Assembly: GCF_018342065.1 (NCBI RefSeq)
Contig: NZ_JAFDOE010000008.1
Coordinates: forward strand, 62,001-126,000
DNA length: 64,000 bases
Reading direction: 5' to 3'
DNA from: Citrobacter sp. FP75
GTDB taxonomy: Bacteria > Pseudomonadota > Gammaproteobacteria > Enterobacterales > Enterobacteriaceae
Shown one piece after another: positions 53,015 through 61,162 of this stretch. How positions within the stretch are numbered: the stretch's first letter is position 1; each line of letters begins with the position of its first letter. Made by a program: the position numbers and the translations under genes. The notes below the pieces were generated by a model. The model was given only the letters and a program-made list of their open reading frames with translations, was not told where the DNA came from and ran no database searches.

Positions 53015-53322
53015 GGCCTCTCTCCCATAAAGGTTCCTTGTTTACAGGATAAAAGGGCAATGCCCGCGCGTGCCATGTGACAAATCTGCCAAAAGCTGGA
53101 CAAATGTAATGTAAGTTTCAAAGTGAGAGATGCTTCACAAGTCAGCTTAGCGTGGAAATTTTGGGAAGGTTCATAAGTTATGAGGCGGATCGCATTTTTG
53201 CAGTGACATTACAAAAGTCCAGTAAATGGCCTTTTTATCCACTGTCTGCATCGTCCCGGATTGCCTATTGTTTGCCACAACAATGTTATGGACATGGGCT
53301 TTTAACAGCCCGGGAGCGACTT
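53015..53322. other. Divergent ptsA-frwC regulatory region, 308 bp
   Basis: No gene is supported here. An open frame upstream of frwC (from 53152) is only an extension without family match. The perfect palindrome ATTGTT-N6-AACAAT lies at 53267-53284. GTGA and TCAC at 53123-53138 face each other at eight bases, two more than a CRP site. Confidence 0.6.
53267..53284. promoter_or_regulatory. Palindromic operator candidate upstream of frwC
   Basis: ATTGTTTGCCACAACAAT has perfect 6-base arms around a 6-base centre, 39 bases before the frwC start, where a repressor could act. The binding protein is unknown. The AraC-type regulator YijO at the end of the cluster usually reads direct repeats rather than palindromes. 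Confidence 0.45.
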
Positions 53323-54402
53323 ATGAAAGAGTTGGTGCAGATCCTGAAAAACACCCGTCAGCATTTAATGACCGGCGTTTCGCATATGATCCCCTTTGTA
53401 GTGGCGGGCGGAATTTTATTGGCGGTTTCCGTCATGCTGTATGGCAAAGGTGCTGTGCCGGATGCTGCGACCGACCCCAATCTCAAGAAGCTATTTGATA
53501 TTGGCGTTGCCGGACTGACTCTGATGGTGCCTTTCCTCGCCGCCTATATCGGCTATTCCATCGCCGAGCGCTCTGCGCTTGCTCCTTGTGCCATCGCGGC
53601 TTGGGTGGGTAACAGCTTCGGTGCCGGTTTCTTTGGCGCGCTGATCGCCGGGATTATTGGCGGCATAGTTGTCCATTATCTAAAGAAGATTCCCGTACAT
53701 AAGGTGCTTCGTTCGGTAATGCCCATTTTCGTTATCCCCATCGTCGGCACCTTTATTACCGCAGGCATCATGATGTGGGGATTAGGCGAGCCGGTTGGCG
53801 CGTTAACGGCCAGCCTGACGCATTGGTTACAGGGCATGCAGCAGGGAAGCATCGTGCTGCTGGCGGTTGTCATGGGGCTGATGCTGGCCTTCGATATGGG
53901 GGGGCCGATCAACAAAGTTGCCTACGCCTTCATGCTGATTTGCGTGGCGCAGGGTGTTTATACCGTGGTCGCGATTGCCGCCGTTGCCATCTGCGTGCCG
54001 CCGCTGGGCTTAGGGCTGGCGACGCTGATTGGGCGTAAAAACTTCTCTACTGAAGAGCGTGAAGCCGGGAAGGCCGCGCTGGTGATGGGCTGCGTCGGCG
54101 TAACCGAAGGCGCGATCCCATTTGCCGCCGCTGACCCGTTGCGCGTGATCCCCTCCATCATGATTGGTTCCGCCTGTGGCGCGGTAACGGCTGCGCTGTT
54201 CGGCGCACAGTGTTATGCCGGTTGGGGCGGGTTGATTGTTCTGCCGGTTGTGGAAGGCAAGCTGGGTTATATCGCCGCCGTCGCCGTTGGAGCCGTCGTG
54301 ACTGCTCTGTGCGTTAACGTACTGAAAAGTCTGGCGCGTAAGAAAGTCTCTCAGGTTGACGAGAAAGAAGACGACCTGGATTTAGATTTTGAAATGAATT
54401 AA
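53323..54402 (+). CDS. frwC: PTS fructose-like EIIC component FrwC
   Basis: FrwC is the membrane channel of a fructose-family phosphotransferase system. The ATG at 53323 has GGGAG upstream and gives 359 residues, as in E. coli (MKELVQILKNTRQHLMTGVSHMIP). About nine to ten hydrophobic segments are present. Family motifs are FDMGGPINKVAYAFM (near 190) and GVTEGAIPFAAADPLRVIPS (near 265), the latter with the glutamate that binds sugar. The tail is acidic (DEKEDDLDLDFEMN). It begins the frwC-frwB-pflD-pflC-frwD operon. The sugar is not known. Confidence 0.95.
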   Translation: MKELVQILKNTRQHLMTGVSHMIPFVVAGGILLAVSVMLYGKGAVPDAATDPNLKKLFDIGVAGLTLMVPFLAAYIGYSIAERSALAPCAIAAWVGNSFGAGFFGALIAGIIGGIVVHYLKKIPVHKVLRSVMPIFVIPIVGTFITAGIMMWGLGEPVGALTASLTHWLQGMQQGSIVLLAVVMGLMLAFDMGGPINKVAYAFMLICVAQGVYTVVAIAAVAICVPPLGLGLATLIGRKNFSTEEREAGKAALVMGCVGVTEGAIPFAAADPLRVIPSIMIGSACGAVTAALFGAQCYAGWGGLIVLPVVEGKLGYIAAVAVGAVVTALCVNVLKSLARKKVSQVDEKEDDLDLDFEMN

Positions 54403-54416
54403 GCGAGGAATAAACC

Positions 54417-54737
54417 ATGACTAAAATTATCGCAGTAACAGCATGTCCATCAGGCGTTGCGCACACCTATATGGCGGCAGAAGCGCTGGAAAGTGCCGCG
54501 AAAGCGAAGGGTTGGGACGTAAAGGTAGAGACGCAAGGCTCGATAGGTGTGGAAAACGAACTGACTGCGGCAGATGTTGTGGCGGCAGATATGGTTATTC
54601 TGACCAAAGATATCGGTATCAAGTTTGAGGAACGTTTTGCGGGCAAAACTATTGTTCGCGTCAACATCAGTGATGCGGTGAAACGCGCTGACGCCATCAT
54701 GAACAAGATTGACGCGCATCTGGCGCAGACCGCTTAA
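54417..54737 (+). CDS. frwB: PTS fructose-like EIIB component FrwB
   Basis: FrwB is a soluble 106-residue EIIB domain that takes phosphate from an EIIA domain, probably that of PtsA, and passes it to the sugar in FrwC. The phospho-cysteine is C10 in AVTACPSGVAHTYMAAEAL. VETQGSIGVENELTAADV near residue 38 is the usual second family motif. GAGGA precedes the ATG. It is paralogous to FrwD at the end of the operon. Confidence 0.95.
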   Translation: MTKIIAVTACPSGVAHTYMAAEALESAAKAKGWDVKVETQGSIGVENELTAADVVAADMVILTKDIGIKFEERFAGKTIVRVNISDAVKRADAIMNKIDAHLAQTA

Positions 54738-54783
54738 CTATTTTTGTTTAAGAGCCTGATGATCAGGCTCCAGGGAGTTCTTC

Positions 54784-57081
54784 ATGACGAACCGTATCCA
54801 ACGCCTCAAAACCGCTTTGTTTCAAAACAATCGCGAAATTTCGCTTGAGCGCGCGCGGCTTTATACCGCCAGCCATAAGCAGACGGAGGGTGAGCCGGTT
54901 ATTCTGCGTCGGGCCAAAGCCACCGCATATATTCTTGAGCATGTTGAGATTTCGATTCGTGATGAGGAACTGATTGCCGGGAATCGCACCGTGAAGCCGC
55001 GTGCGGGCATTATGTCGCCGGAGATGGACCCCTACTGGCTGCTCAACGAGCTGGATCAGTTCCCGACTCGCCCGCAGGATCGCTTCGAGATTAGCGAAGA
55101 GGATAAGCGCCTCTACCGCGACGAGCTGTTCCCGTACTGGGAAAAACGGTCGATGAAAGACTTCATCAACGGTCAGATGACCGATGAGGTGAAGGCCGCC
55201 GTCAGCACGCAGATTTTTAGCGTTAACCAGACGGACAAAGGGCAGGGGCATATCATTATTGATTACCCGCACTTGCTCAATCACGGGTTGGGCGAACTGG
55301 TGGCACAGATGCAACAGCACTGTCAGCAGGAGCCGGAAAACCACTTTTATCAGGCGGCGCTGTTGCTGCTTGAGGCTTCGCAAAAACACATTCTGCGTTA
55401 CGCCACTCTGGCGGAGAAGATGGCAGAAGGTTGTCAGGATGCTCAGCGTCGTCAGGAACTCCTGACCATCGCAGCCAACTCTCGCCACAATGCGCAGCAC
55501 AAGCCACGGACCTTTTGGCAGGCGTGCCAGCTGTTCTGGTACATGAACATTATTCTGCAATATGAATCCAACGCCAGTTCGCTTTCACTGGGGCGCTTCG
55601 ACCAGTATATGCTGCCTTTCTATCAGGCGTCCCTGACCCAGGGAGAAGATCCGGCCTTCTTAAAAGAGCTTCTCGAGTCGCTGTGGGTGAAATGTAATGA
55701 CATCGTGCTGCTGCGCTCCACCAGCAGCGCCCGCTATTTCGCTGGATTCCCGACGGGCTTTACCGCGCTGCTCGGCGGCCTGACGGAGAATGGGCGCAGC
55801 GCGGTGAACGTGCTCTCTTTCCTTTGTCTGGATGCCTATCAGAGCGTGCAATTGCCGCAGCCGAACCTCGGCGTGCGTACCAACGCGCTGATTGATACGC
55901 CATTCCTGATGAAAACGGCGGAGACCATTCGCCTTGGCACCGGTATTCCGCAAATCTTTAATGATGAAGTGGTCGTACCCGCTTTCCTCAATCGCGGCGT
56001 ATCGCTGGAGGATGCGCGGGATTACGCCGTGGTGGGCTGCGTGGAGCTGTCGATTCCGGGCAGAACGTATGGGCTGCATGATATCGCTATGTTTAATTTG
56101 CTGAAAGTGATGGAGATTTGCCTGTATGAGAACGAAAACAACGGTGAGCTGACGTATGAAAGTTTGCTCGCGCATATTCGTGCCAAAATCAGCCACTACA
56201 TTACGCTGATGGTGGAGGGCAGCAATATTTGCGATATCGGCCACCGCGACTGGGCACCGGTGCCGCTGCTCTCTTCGTTCATCAGCGACTGTCTGGAGAA
56301 AGGCTGCGACATTACCGATGGCGGCGCGCGCTACAACTTCTCCGGCGTACAGGGGATTGGTATTGCCAATCTCAGCGACTCTCTGCATGCGCTCAACGGG
56401 CTGGTGTTCGAGCAGAAGCGCTTAAGTTTTGACGAACTGCTGTCGGTATTAAAGGGCAACTTTGCCTCGCCGGAGGGCGAGAAAGTCCGCGCCCGGCTGA
56501 TTAACCGTTTCGAAAAATACGGTAATGACATTGACGATGTGGACAACATTAGCGCCGAGCTGCTGCGTCATTACTGTAAAGAGGTGGAAAAATACCAGAA
56601 CCCGCGCGGGGGGCAATTTACGCCAGGTTCATATACCGTTTCCGCTCATGTACCGCTGGGTTCCGTGGTGGGGGCGACGCCGGACGGCCGCTTCGCTGGG
56701 GAGCAGTTGGCGGACGGCGGTTTATCACCGATGCTTGGGCAGGATATGCAAGGGCCGACGGCGGTACTGAAATCGGTCAGTAAACTGGATAACACGCTGC
56801 TTTCCAATGGTACGTTGCTGAATGTGAAGTTCACTCCCGCCACGCTGGAGGGGGAGGCGGGTTTACGCAAGCTGGCTGATTTCCTGCGGGCGTTTACCCA
56901 GCTCAAGCTACAGCACATCCAGTTTAACGTGGTGAATGCTGAAACATTACGAGAAGCGCAGCAGCGCCCGCAGGATTTTGCCGGGCTGGTGGTACGCGTG
57001 GCGGGTTATAGCGCCTTCTTTGTCGAGCTGTCGAAGGAGATCCAGGATGACATCATTCGCCGCACCGCGCATCAACTGTGA
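54784..57081 (+). CDS. pflD: Glycyl radical enzyme PflD
   Basis: PflD has 765 residues, as in E. coli, where it is called formate acetyltransferase 2 by similarity only. The radical glycine is G741 in VVRVAGYSAFFVEL near the C-terminus. The active-site loop reads VVGCVELSIPG with one cysteine (C419) followed by V-E, the pattern of glycyl radical dehydratases (glycerol or diol type), whereas pyruvate formate-lyase has two adjacent cysteines. A dehydratase or another C-C or C-O lyase is therefore more likely than a true formate lyase. It is activated by PflC, whose gene overlaps its end by 35 bases. Confidence 0.93.
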   Translation: MTNRIQRLKTALFQNNREISLERARLYTASHKQTEGEPVILRRAKATAYILEHVEISIRDEELIAGNRTVKPRAGIMSPEMDPYWLLNELDQFPTRPQDRFEISEEDKRLYRDELFPYWEKRSMKDFINGQMTDEVKAAVSTQIFSVNQTDKGQGHIIIDYPHLLNHGLGELVAQMQQHCQQEPENHFYQAALLLLEASQKHILRYATLAEKMAEGCQDAQRRQELLTIAANSRHNAQHKPRTFWQACQLFWYMNIILQYESNASSLSLGRFDQYMLPFYQASLTQGEDPAFLKELLESLWVKCNDIVLLRSTSSARYFAGFPTGFTALLGGLTENGRSAVNVLSFLCLDAYQSVQLPQPNLGVRTNALIDTPFLMKTAETIRLGTGIPQIFNDEVVVPAFLNRGVSLEDARDYAVVGCVELSIPGRTYGLHDIAMFNLLKVMEICLYENENNGELTYESLLAHIRAKISHYITLMVEGSNICDIGHRDWAPVPLLSSFISDCLEKGCDITDGGARYNFSGVQGIGIANLSDSLHALNGLVFEQKRLSFDELLSVLKGNFASPEGEKVRARLINRFEKYGNDIDDVDNISAELLRHYCKEVEKYQNPRGGQFTPGSYTVSAHVPLGSVVGATPDGRFAGEQLADGGLSPMLGQDMQGPTAVLKSVSKLDNTLLSNGTLLNVKFTPATLEGEAGLRKLADFLRAFTQLKLQHIQFNVVNAETLREAQQRPQDFAGLVVRVAGYSAFFVELSKEIQDDIIRRTAHQL

Positions 57082-57925
57082 AGTGATTGAGCCGATTGGC
57101 GAGGAGATCGCGCGTATTTTCAATATTCAGCGTTATTCATTGAATGACGGGCAGGGTATTCGTACCGTGGTCTTTTTTAAAGGTTGCCCGCATATCTGCC
57201 CGTGGTGCGCCAATCCTGAATCTATTTCTCCGCAAATTGAAACGGTACGACGGGAGAATAAATGCCTGCATTGTGCGCCGTGTCTACGCGACGCCGACGA
57301 GTGTCCTTCCGGTGCGTTTGAGCGTATCGGACGGGATGTCACGCTGGATGAGCTGGAACGTGAAGTGATGAAGGATGACGTGTTCTTTCGCACGTCTGGC
57401 GGTGGCGTTACGCTTTCTGGTGGAGAAGTGCTGATGCAGGCGGCGTTTGCCACGCGGTTCCTGCAACGTCTGCGGCGCTGGGATATTCGCTGTGCGATTG
57501 AAACGGCTGGCGATGCCCCGGCCAGCCGTTTACTGCCGCTGGTAAGAGAGTGCGATGAAGTCCTGTTCGATATGAAAATCATGGACCCCGCGCAGGCGCG
57601 TGAAGTGGTTAAAATGAATTTGCCGCGCGTGCTGGAGAATTTGCGGCTGTTGGTCGCAGAGGGAATCAATGTCATTCCCCGCCTGCCGCTGATTCCGGGC
57701 TACACGCTCAATAAAGAGAATATGCAGCAGGCGCTGACGTTGTTGTTATCATTAGGTATAAAGCAGCTACACCTGCTACCGTTCCATCAGTATGGCGAGC
57801 CAAAATATCGCCTGCTTGGGCAGCAGTGGTTGATGAAGGGTGTACCCGTCCCATCAACGCAAGAGGTGGCGACACTGTGTAAGATGGCAGAAGACGCCGG
57901 ATTTCATGTAACCGTAGGAGGTTAA
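57047..57925 (+). CDS. pflC: Glycyl radical enzyme activase PflC
   Basis: PflC is the radical SAM protein that places the glycyl radical on PflD. The ATG at 57047 has AAGGAG at seven bases and gives 292 residues, as in E. coli (MTSFAAPRINCEVIEP). The SAM cluster cysteines are C47, C51 and C54 in FKGCPHICPWCANPES. An extra ferredoxin-like cluster follows (CLHCAPCLRDADECPSGAF, about 78-97), typical of activases for dehydratase-type partners rather than the short PflA. GGGVTLSGGEVLMQ near 124 binds SAM. It is translated within the end of pflD. Confidence 0.95.
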   Translation: MTSFAAPRINCEVIEPIGEEIARIFNIQRYSLNDGQGIRTVVFFKGCPHICPWCANPESISPQIETVRRENKCLHCAPCLRDADECPSGAFERIGRDVTLDELEREVMKDDVFFRTSGGGVTLSGGEVLMQAAFATRFLQRLRRWDIRCAIETAGDAPASRLLPLVRECDEVLFDMKIMDPAQAREVVKMNLPRVLENLRLLVAEGINVIPRLPLIPGYTLNKENMQQALTLLLSLGIKQLHLLPFHQYGEPKYRLLGQQWLMKGVPVPSTQEVATLCKMAEDAGFHVTVGG

Positions 57926-57926
57926 T

Positions 57927-58283
57927 ATGGCAGTCGCACCTGTACGATATATGGTGGCAGTGACCGCTTGCGTCAGCGGTGTCGCGCATACCTATATGGC
58001 TGCCGAAAGGCTGGAAAAGCTCTGCCAGCAGGAAAAGTGGAGCATTAAGATCGAGACACAGGGCGCGCTGGGAACGGAAAATCGCTTAACTGAAGACGAT
58101 ATCAGCCGAGCGGATGTTGTGCTGCTGATTACCGATATCGAACTGGCAGGAGTAGAGCGTTTTGCCCAGAGCCGCTACGTTCAGTCAGGCATTAGCGCTT
58201 TTCTGCGAGATCCTCAGCGGGTAATGAGCGCCGTGCGTAAACTTCTCACCGCACCACAGCATACTCACCTCACTCTGGACTGA
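57927..58283 (+). CDS. frwD: PTS fructose-like EIIB component FrwD
   Basis: FrwD is a second EIIB protein of 118 residues (113 in E. coli), with the phospho-cysteine C15 in AVTACVSGVAHTYMAAERL and IETQGALGTENRLTEDDIS near 44. It starts right after the pflC stop (one-base gap) with AGGAGG inside the pflC end. Its 3' end overlaps the convergent yijO gene by 14 bases. Why the system has two EIIB proteins and one EIIC is unclear; one may serve another EIIC or a regulatory role. Confidence 0.94.
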   Translation: MAVAPVRYMVAVTACVSGVAHTYMAAERLEKLCQQEKWSIKIETQGALGTENRLTEDDISRADVVLLITDIELAGVERFAQSRYVQSGISAFLRDPQRVMSAVRKLLTAPQHTHLTLD

Positions 58284-59130
58284 TCGCTTTTTCCGTCAAC
58301 TGGCTGTGATATTGTCGACGATACTCCGAGGGTGAACGCTCCGTATTTTTGCGAAACAGGCGACAGAAATAGTTACTGTCGACGAACCCACAGGTGTGGG
58401 CCACCTCTTTGACCTTCAGATCATAACCCTTCAACAGCGTTTTTGCGTGCTCCAGTCGCGTGTAGTTCAGGTACTCATTAAAGCCCACCGCGCCCGTTTT
58501 TTGAAATAAATGCGAGAGATAGTTCGGTGAGATATAAAACGCCTGCGCCACCGATTCGCGGGTGAGCGCGCTAGCGTAACGCTCATCAATATAGTCGCGG
58601 ATGGCTTCAAAAAGCGCCTGGCTGCGTGAAGCAGTCTGAATCTGGCTGCCGAGAAGATCGCGACAATGACTGAGCAGGCTGGCGACAATCAGCCTCGCGG
58701 TTTGCTGTTCCTGGGGCTGCATCTGCATTTCATTGAGCGTTTGCAGCAGGAAAGAACCAATACGTGGCCCGCGCCGTGCGACGTGCTGTTTTGCCAGGTT
58801 TTGATACTGCTTGCCATCCCAGTGAACAATGCTGAATCCTAGCTGCTGTTTGCCAAACAGGATACTGAGCGTGGTGACCGGCGTTAGCCACTGCGGAAAA
58901 TTCCAACCGCCCGCCGGAACGTACAGGACATCACTGGCGGTCAGCGTCGCGGGGGTACCAGCGATTCCGCTATCCAAAAATTCACCTTCCAGCACAATCT
59001 CCAGCCGGGGAAAATCAACCTGATACGCCAGGTCCGGCATAGAGTCGTTGCTGTGGGCAAAGTAAACCTGGCGCAGCGGCGTGGGGCCATTAATAAGACG
59101 AGAGAGAAGGTGGCTGACGTCGTGATACAT
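58270..59130 (-). CDS. yijO: AraC-family regulator YijO
   Basis: YijO has 286 residues with the ATG at 59130 (MYHDVSHLLSRLINGP, as in E. coli with about 283). The N-terminal half is a cupin-like sensor (VLYVPAGGWNFPQWLTP near 80). The C-terminal AraC DNA-binding domain (about 185-280) has two helix-turn-helix units: LTRESVAQAFYISPNYLSHLFQK and KVKEVAHTCGFVDSNYFCRLFRK, then SPSEYRRQYH. Its place at the end of the frw/pfl cluster suggests it controls that cluster, but this is inference. The ribosome site is AAGGGATTCAC, spaced loosely. Confidence 0.92.
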   Translation of the reverse strand: MYHDVSHLLSRLINGPTPLRQVYFAHSNDSMPDLAYQVDFPRLEIVLEGEFLDSGIAGTPATLTASDVLYVPAGGWNFPQWLTPVTTLSILFGKQQLGFSIVHWDGKQYQNLAKQHVARRGPRIGSFLLQTLNEMQMQPQEQQTARLIVASLLSHCRDLLGSQIQTASRSQALFEAIRDYIDERYASALTRESVAQAFYISPNYLSHLFQKTGAVGFNEYLNYTRLEHAKTLLKGYDLKVKEVAHTCGFVDSNYFCRLFRKNTERSPSEYRRQYHSQLTEKAISPE

Positions 59131-59177
59131 GTGAATCCCTTGCCGATCGCAGAGAGGGAAACAGTAACGTTGATGAT

Positions 59178-59206
59178 AAAAAAAGGCCACCCTAAAAGAG
59201 TGGCCT
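59178..59206 (-). terminator. Rho-independent terminator of eptC
   Basis: On the minus strand AGGCCACTC and GGGTGGCCT pair around five bases and run into seven T residues, 15 bases after the eptC stop and before yijO. Confidence 0.9.
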
Positions 59207-59220
59207 GTTGCGGCAAATTA

Positions 59221-60954
59221 TTACTGATTACCGATTTGATCGCCGTAAGGCAGAGTGTCGTAATCAATCAGGGCGTTTTTCTTGTACGGATTACCAATCC
59301 AGCGGGTCGTCTCTTTGAACTGCGGGTTAGTAATGGCTCGCGTCGGGTCAAAACCATCGTAGGTAAAGCCTGCTAAATCAGACCACGTGTGGATAAGCTC
59401 TGAGCTGCTGTACTTACGATCAACATCCTGTGAGAAGTCCCGCGGATGCGCGGCCTGCCATTTTTCAGAGGTCCACAGCAGGAACGGCACCGTATACATA
59501 TGACGCGTCGGGTTATCTTCATTACGACCCTGCGTTTTATGCGGCGGCGTGTCATACACCTCTTCACCGTGATCGGAGAAGTAGAGCAGGAAGCCGTTTG
59601 GATCGGTTGCTTTATAGTCTTTGATCAGACTGGCAATAATGTGGTCGTTATACACATTGGCGCTGTCATAGTCGTTGTAGGACTCCAGCTCATCGTTGCT
59701 CAGCCCTGCCGGGACGTTGTCGATATTGTTATCGAATTTCCCCTGACCATCTGGATAGCGGAACTTGTACTTAATATGCGTACCCAGCAGATGAACGATG
59801 ATGAATTTTTTCGGCGCCGGGTCGGCCAGCACTTCTTTAAATGGGCCCAGCACGTTGCTGTCGTATTCGCGCGCACTTTGGGTGCGCTGCTGGTTCATGT
59901 AAAACTGCTTATCCGTCTGCTTGGAAAACACGGTCAGCATGGTGTTGCGGGCGGTCATTGTTTGCTGGTTAGTGATCCAAAAGGTCTTATAACCCGCCTG
60001 TTTCATCATGTTCATCAGCGACGGCTGCGTCAGATATAAATCCGGGTTCTTCTCGTTGGCGAAGGTCAGCGCCTGTTGCAGGATTTCAATGGTGTACGGA
60101 CGAGAGGTCACGACATTATTGAATACAGTGAGGTTAGGATCGGATTTGTGCAGCGCGTCCAGTTCCGGCGTGGTTTCACGTGGATAACCGTACAGGCTCA
60201 TACGTCCACGCTGAGTCGACTCGCCAATCACCAGCACCAGCGTGCGTGGTGCATCGCCAGAATTGTCTTTAAAGTTCGCCAGCGGCGGCAGCGCATTGTT
60301 CTCATTTAGCAGACTGTTCAATGAGGTCAACTGCTGACGATACTGATAATAGCCAGAGATAAACTGCCACGGTGCGGCGGGTTCCATACGCGACGCGAGA
60401 CCATCCAACGTTTTTTCAAACGGTTTATGCTTGATGAAGGTATTCATGGCCATCGGGTGCAGAATCAAACCGTATAACAGCGCAAACGACACCAGGTAAC
60501 GCCAGGGGGACGGAATATGAACCGGGCGCAGGCGCGTCCACAGCAGAATAGCCACGGCGGTATAGGCCAGCGCGATAAAAACAATCTTGAGGCTGAAATA
60601 CTGGCTTAAATATTCGCTGGCTTCGTTCGCATTGGTTTCAAACATCACGTACAGAACGCTTTGCGAGAACTCCTGTCCGTAGATGACGTAATAACTCAGT
60701 GCGGCCAGCGACGCTGCCCACAGCGCGACGCCAATGACGGCGGCAATAATGCGGATACGGTTGGGAAATAAGAATATCGGGATCAGCCACAGTGAACTAA
60801 ACAATAATGAGTCACGTAATCCGGTCGATCCGCTGTAACCGCTAAAATAAATAATGGCCTGCAATAATGAAGAAAAGAACCAAAAATAGAGAAGCGCCCA
60901 ACCCAGGGCTTTCCAGCTAAACGCGGGTTTAGACTGGGGTGATAAGGATTGCAT
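59221..60954 (-). CDS. eptC: Phosphoethanolamine transferase EptC
   Basis: EptC (CptA) adds phosphoethanolamine to the heptose of the lipopolysaccharide core at the periplasmic face of the inner membrane. It has 577 residues, as in E. coli YijP. Five membrane helices lie within residues 15-190. The sulfatase-fold domain (about 240-577) has the nucleophilic threonine in LVIGESTQRGRMSLYGYPRETTP, the metal-site histidines in IIVHLLGTHIKYKFRYP and LYFSDHGEEVYDTPPHK, and NPTRHMYTVPFLLWTSEKW. It is a single gene with its own terminator. Confidence 0.95.
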   Translation of the reverse strand: MQSLSPQSKPAFSWKALGWALLYFWFFSSLLQAIIYFSGYSGSTGLRDSLLFSSLWLIPIFLFPNRIRIIAAVIGVALWAASLAALSYYVIYGQEFSQSVLYVMFETNANEASEYLSQYFSLKIVFIALAYTAVAILLWTRLRPVHIPSPWRYLVSFALLYGLILHPMAMNTFIKHKPFEKTLDGLASRMEPAAPWQFISGYYQYRQQLTSLNSLLNENNALPPLANFKDNSGDAPRTLVLVIGESTQRGRMSLYGYPRETTPELDALHKSDPNLTVFNNVVTSRPYTIEILQQALTFANEKNPDLYLTQPSLMNMMKQAGYKTFWITNQQTMTARNTMLTVFSKQTDKQFYMNQQRTQSAREYDSNVLGPFKEVLADPAPKKFIIVHLLGTHIKYKFRYPDGQGKFDNNIDNVPAGLSNDELESYNDYDSANVYNDHIIASLIKDYKATDPNGFLLYFSDHGEEVYDTPPHKTQGRNEDNPTRHMYTVPFLLWTSEKWQAAHPRDFSQDVDRKYSSSELIHTWSDLAGFTYDGFDPTRAITNPQFKETTRWIGNPYKKNALIDYDTLPYGDQIGNQ

Positions 60955-61122
60955 AGTATGAGCCTGTCATTAGTCGTGTCGCCAAGAGTAGCGGCTAAAT
61001 CTTAAGGGGATCTGAAGCTTCGCGATGTTAATATCGCGTTTTGTTGATGATTCATTCATAAAATGTATGAATCTGAGCGGAATATATTGGAAATGAAGTG
61101 GTTATGACAAGCGTTTTCGAAC

Positions 61123-61150
61123 TCACCCCCGCGCAATAGCACGGGGGTGA
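61123..61150 (-). terminator. Hairpin after ppc
   Basis: TCACCCCCGCGC and CACGGGGGTGA pair with one mismatch region, 13 bases after the ppc stop. No clear T run follows on the minus strand, so it may be a weak terminator or an mRNA end structure. Confidence 0.6.
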
Positions 61151-61162
61151 CAGGGGATTCAC

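Noticed and set aside
53123-53138. CRP-like GTGA/TCAC pair before frwC
   Set aside because: The halves are eight bases apart where CRP needs six.
53152-53322. N-terminal extension of frwC
   Set aside because: The ATG at 53323 has a good ribosome site and gives the exact family length; the extension has no family match.
54763-55560. Open frame of 265 codons antisense to pflD
   Set aside because: Shadow frame opposite a conserved enzyme; no signal or domain seen.
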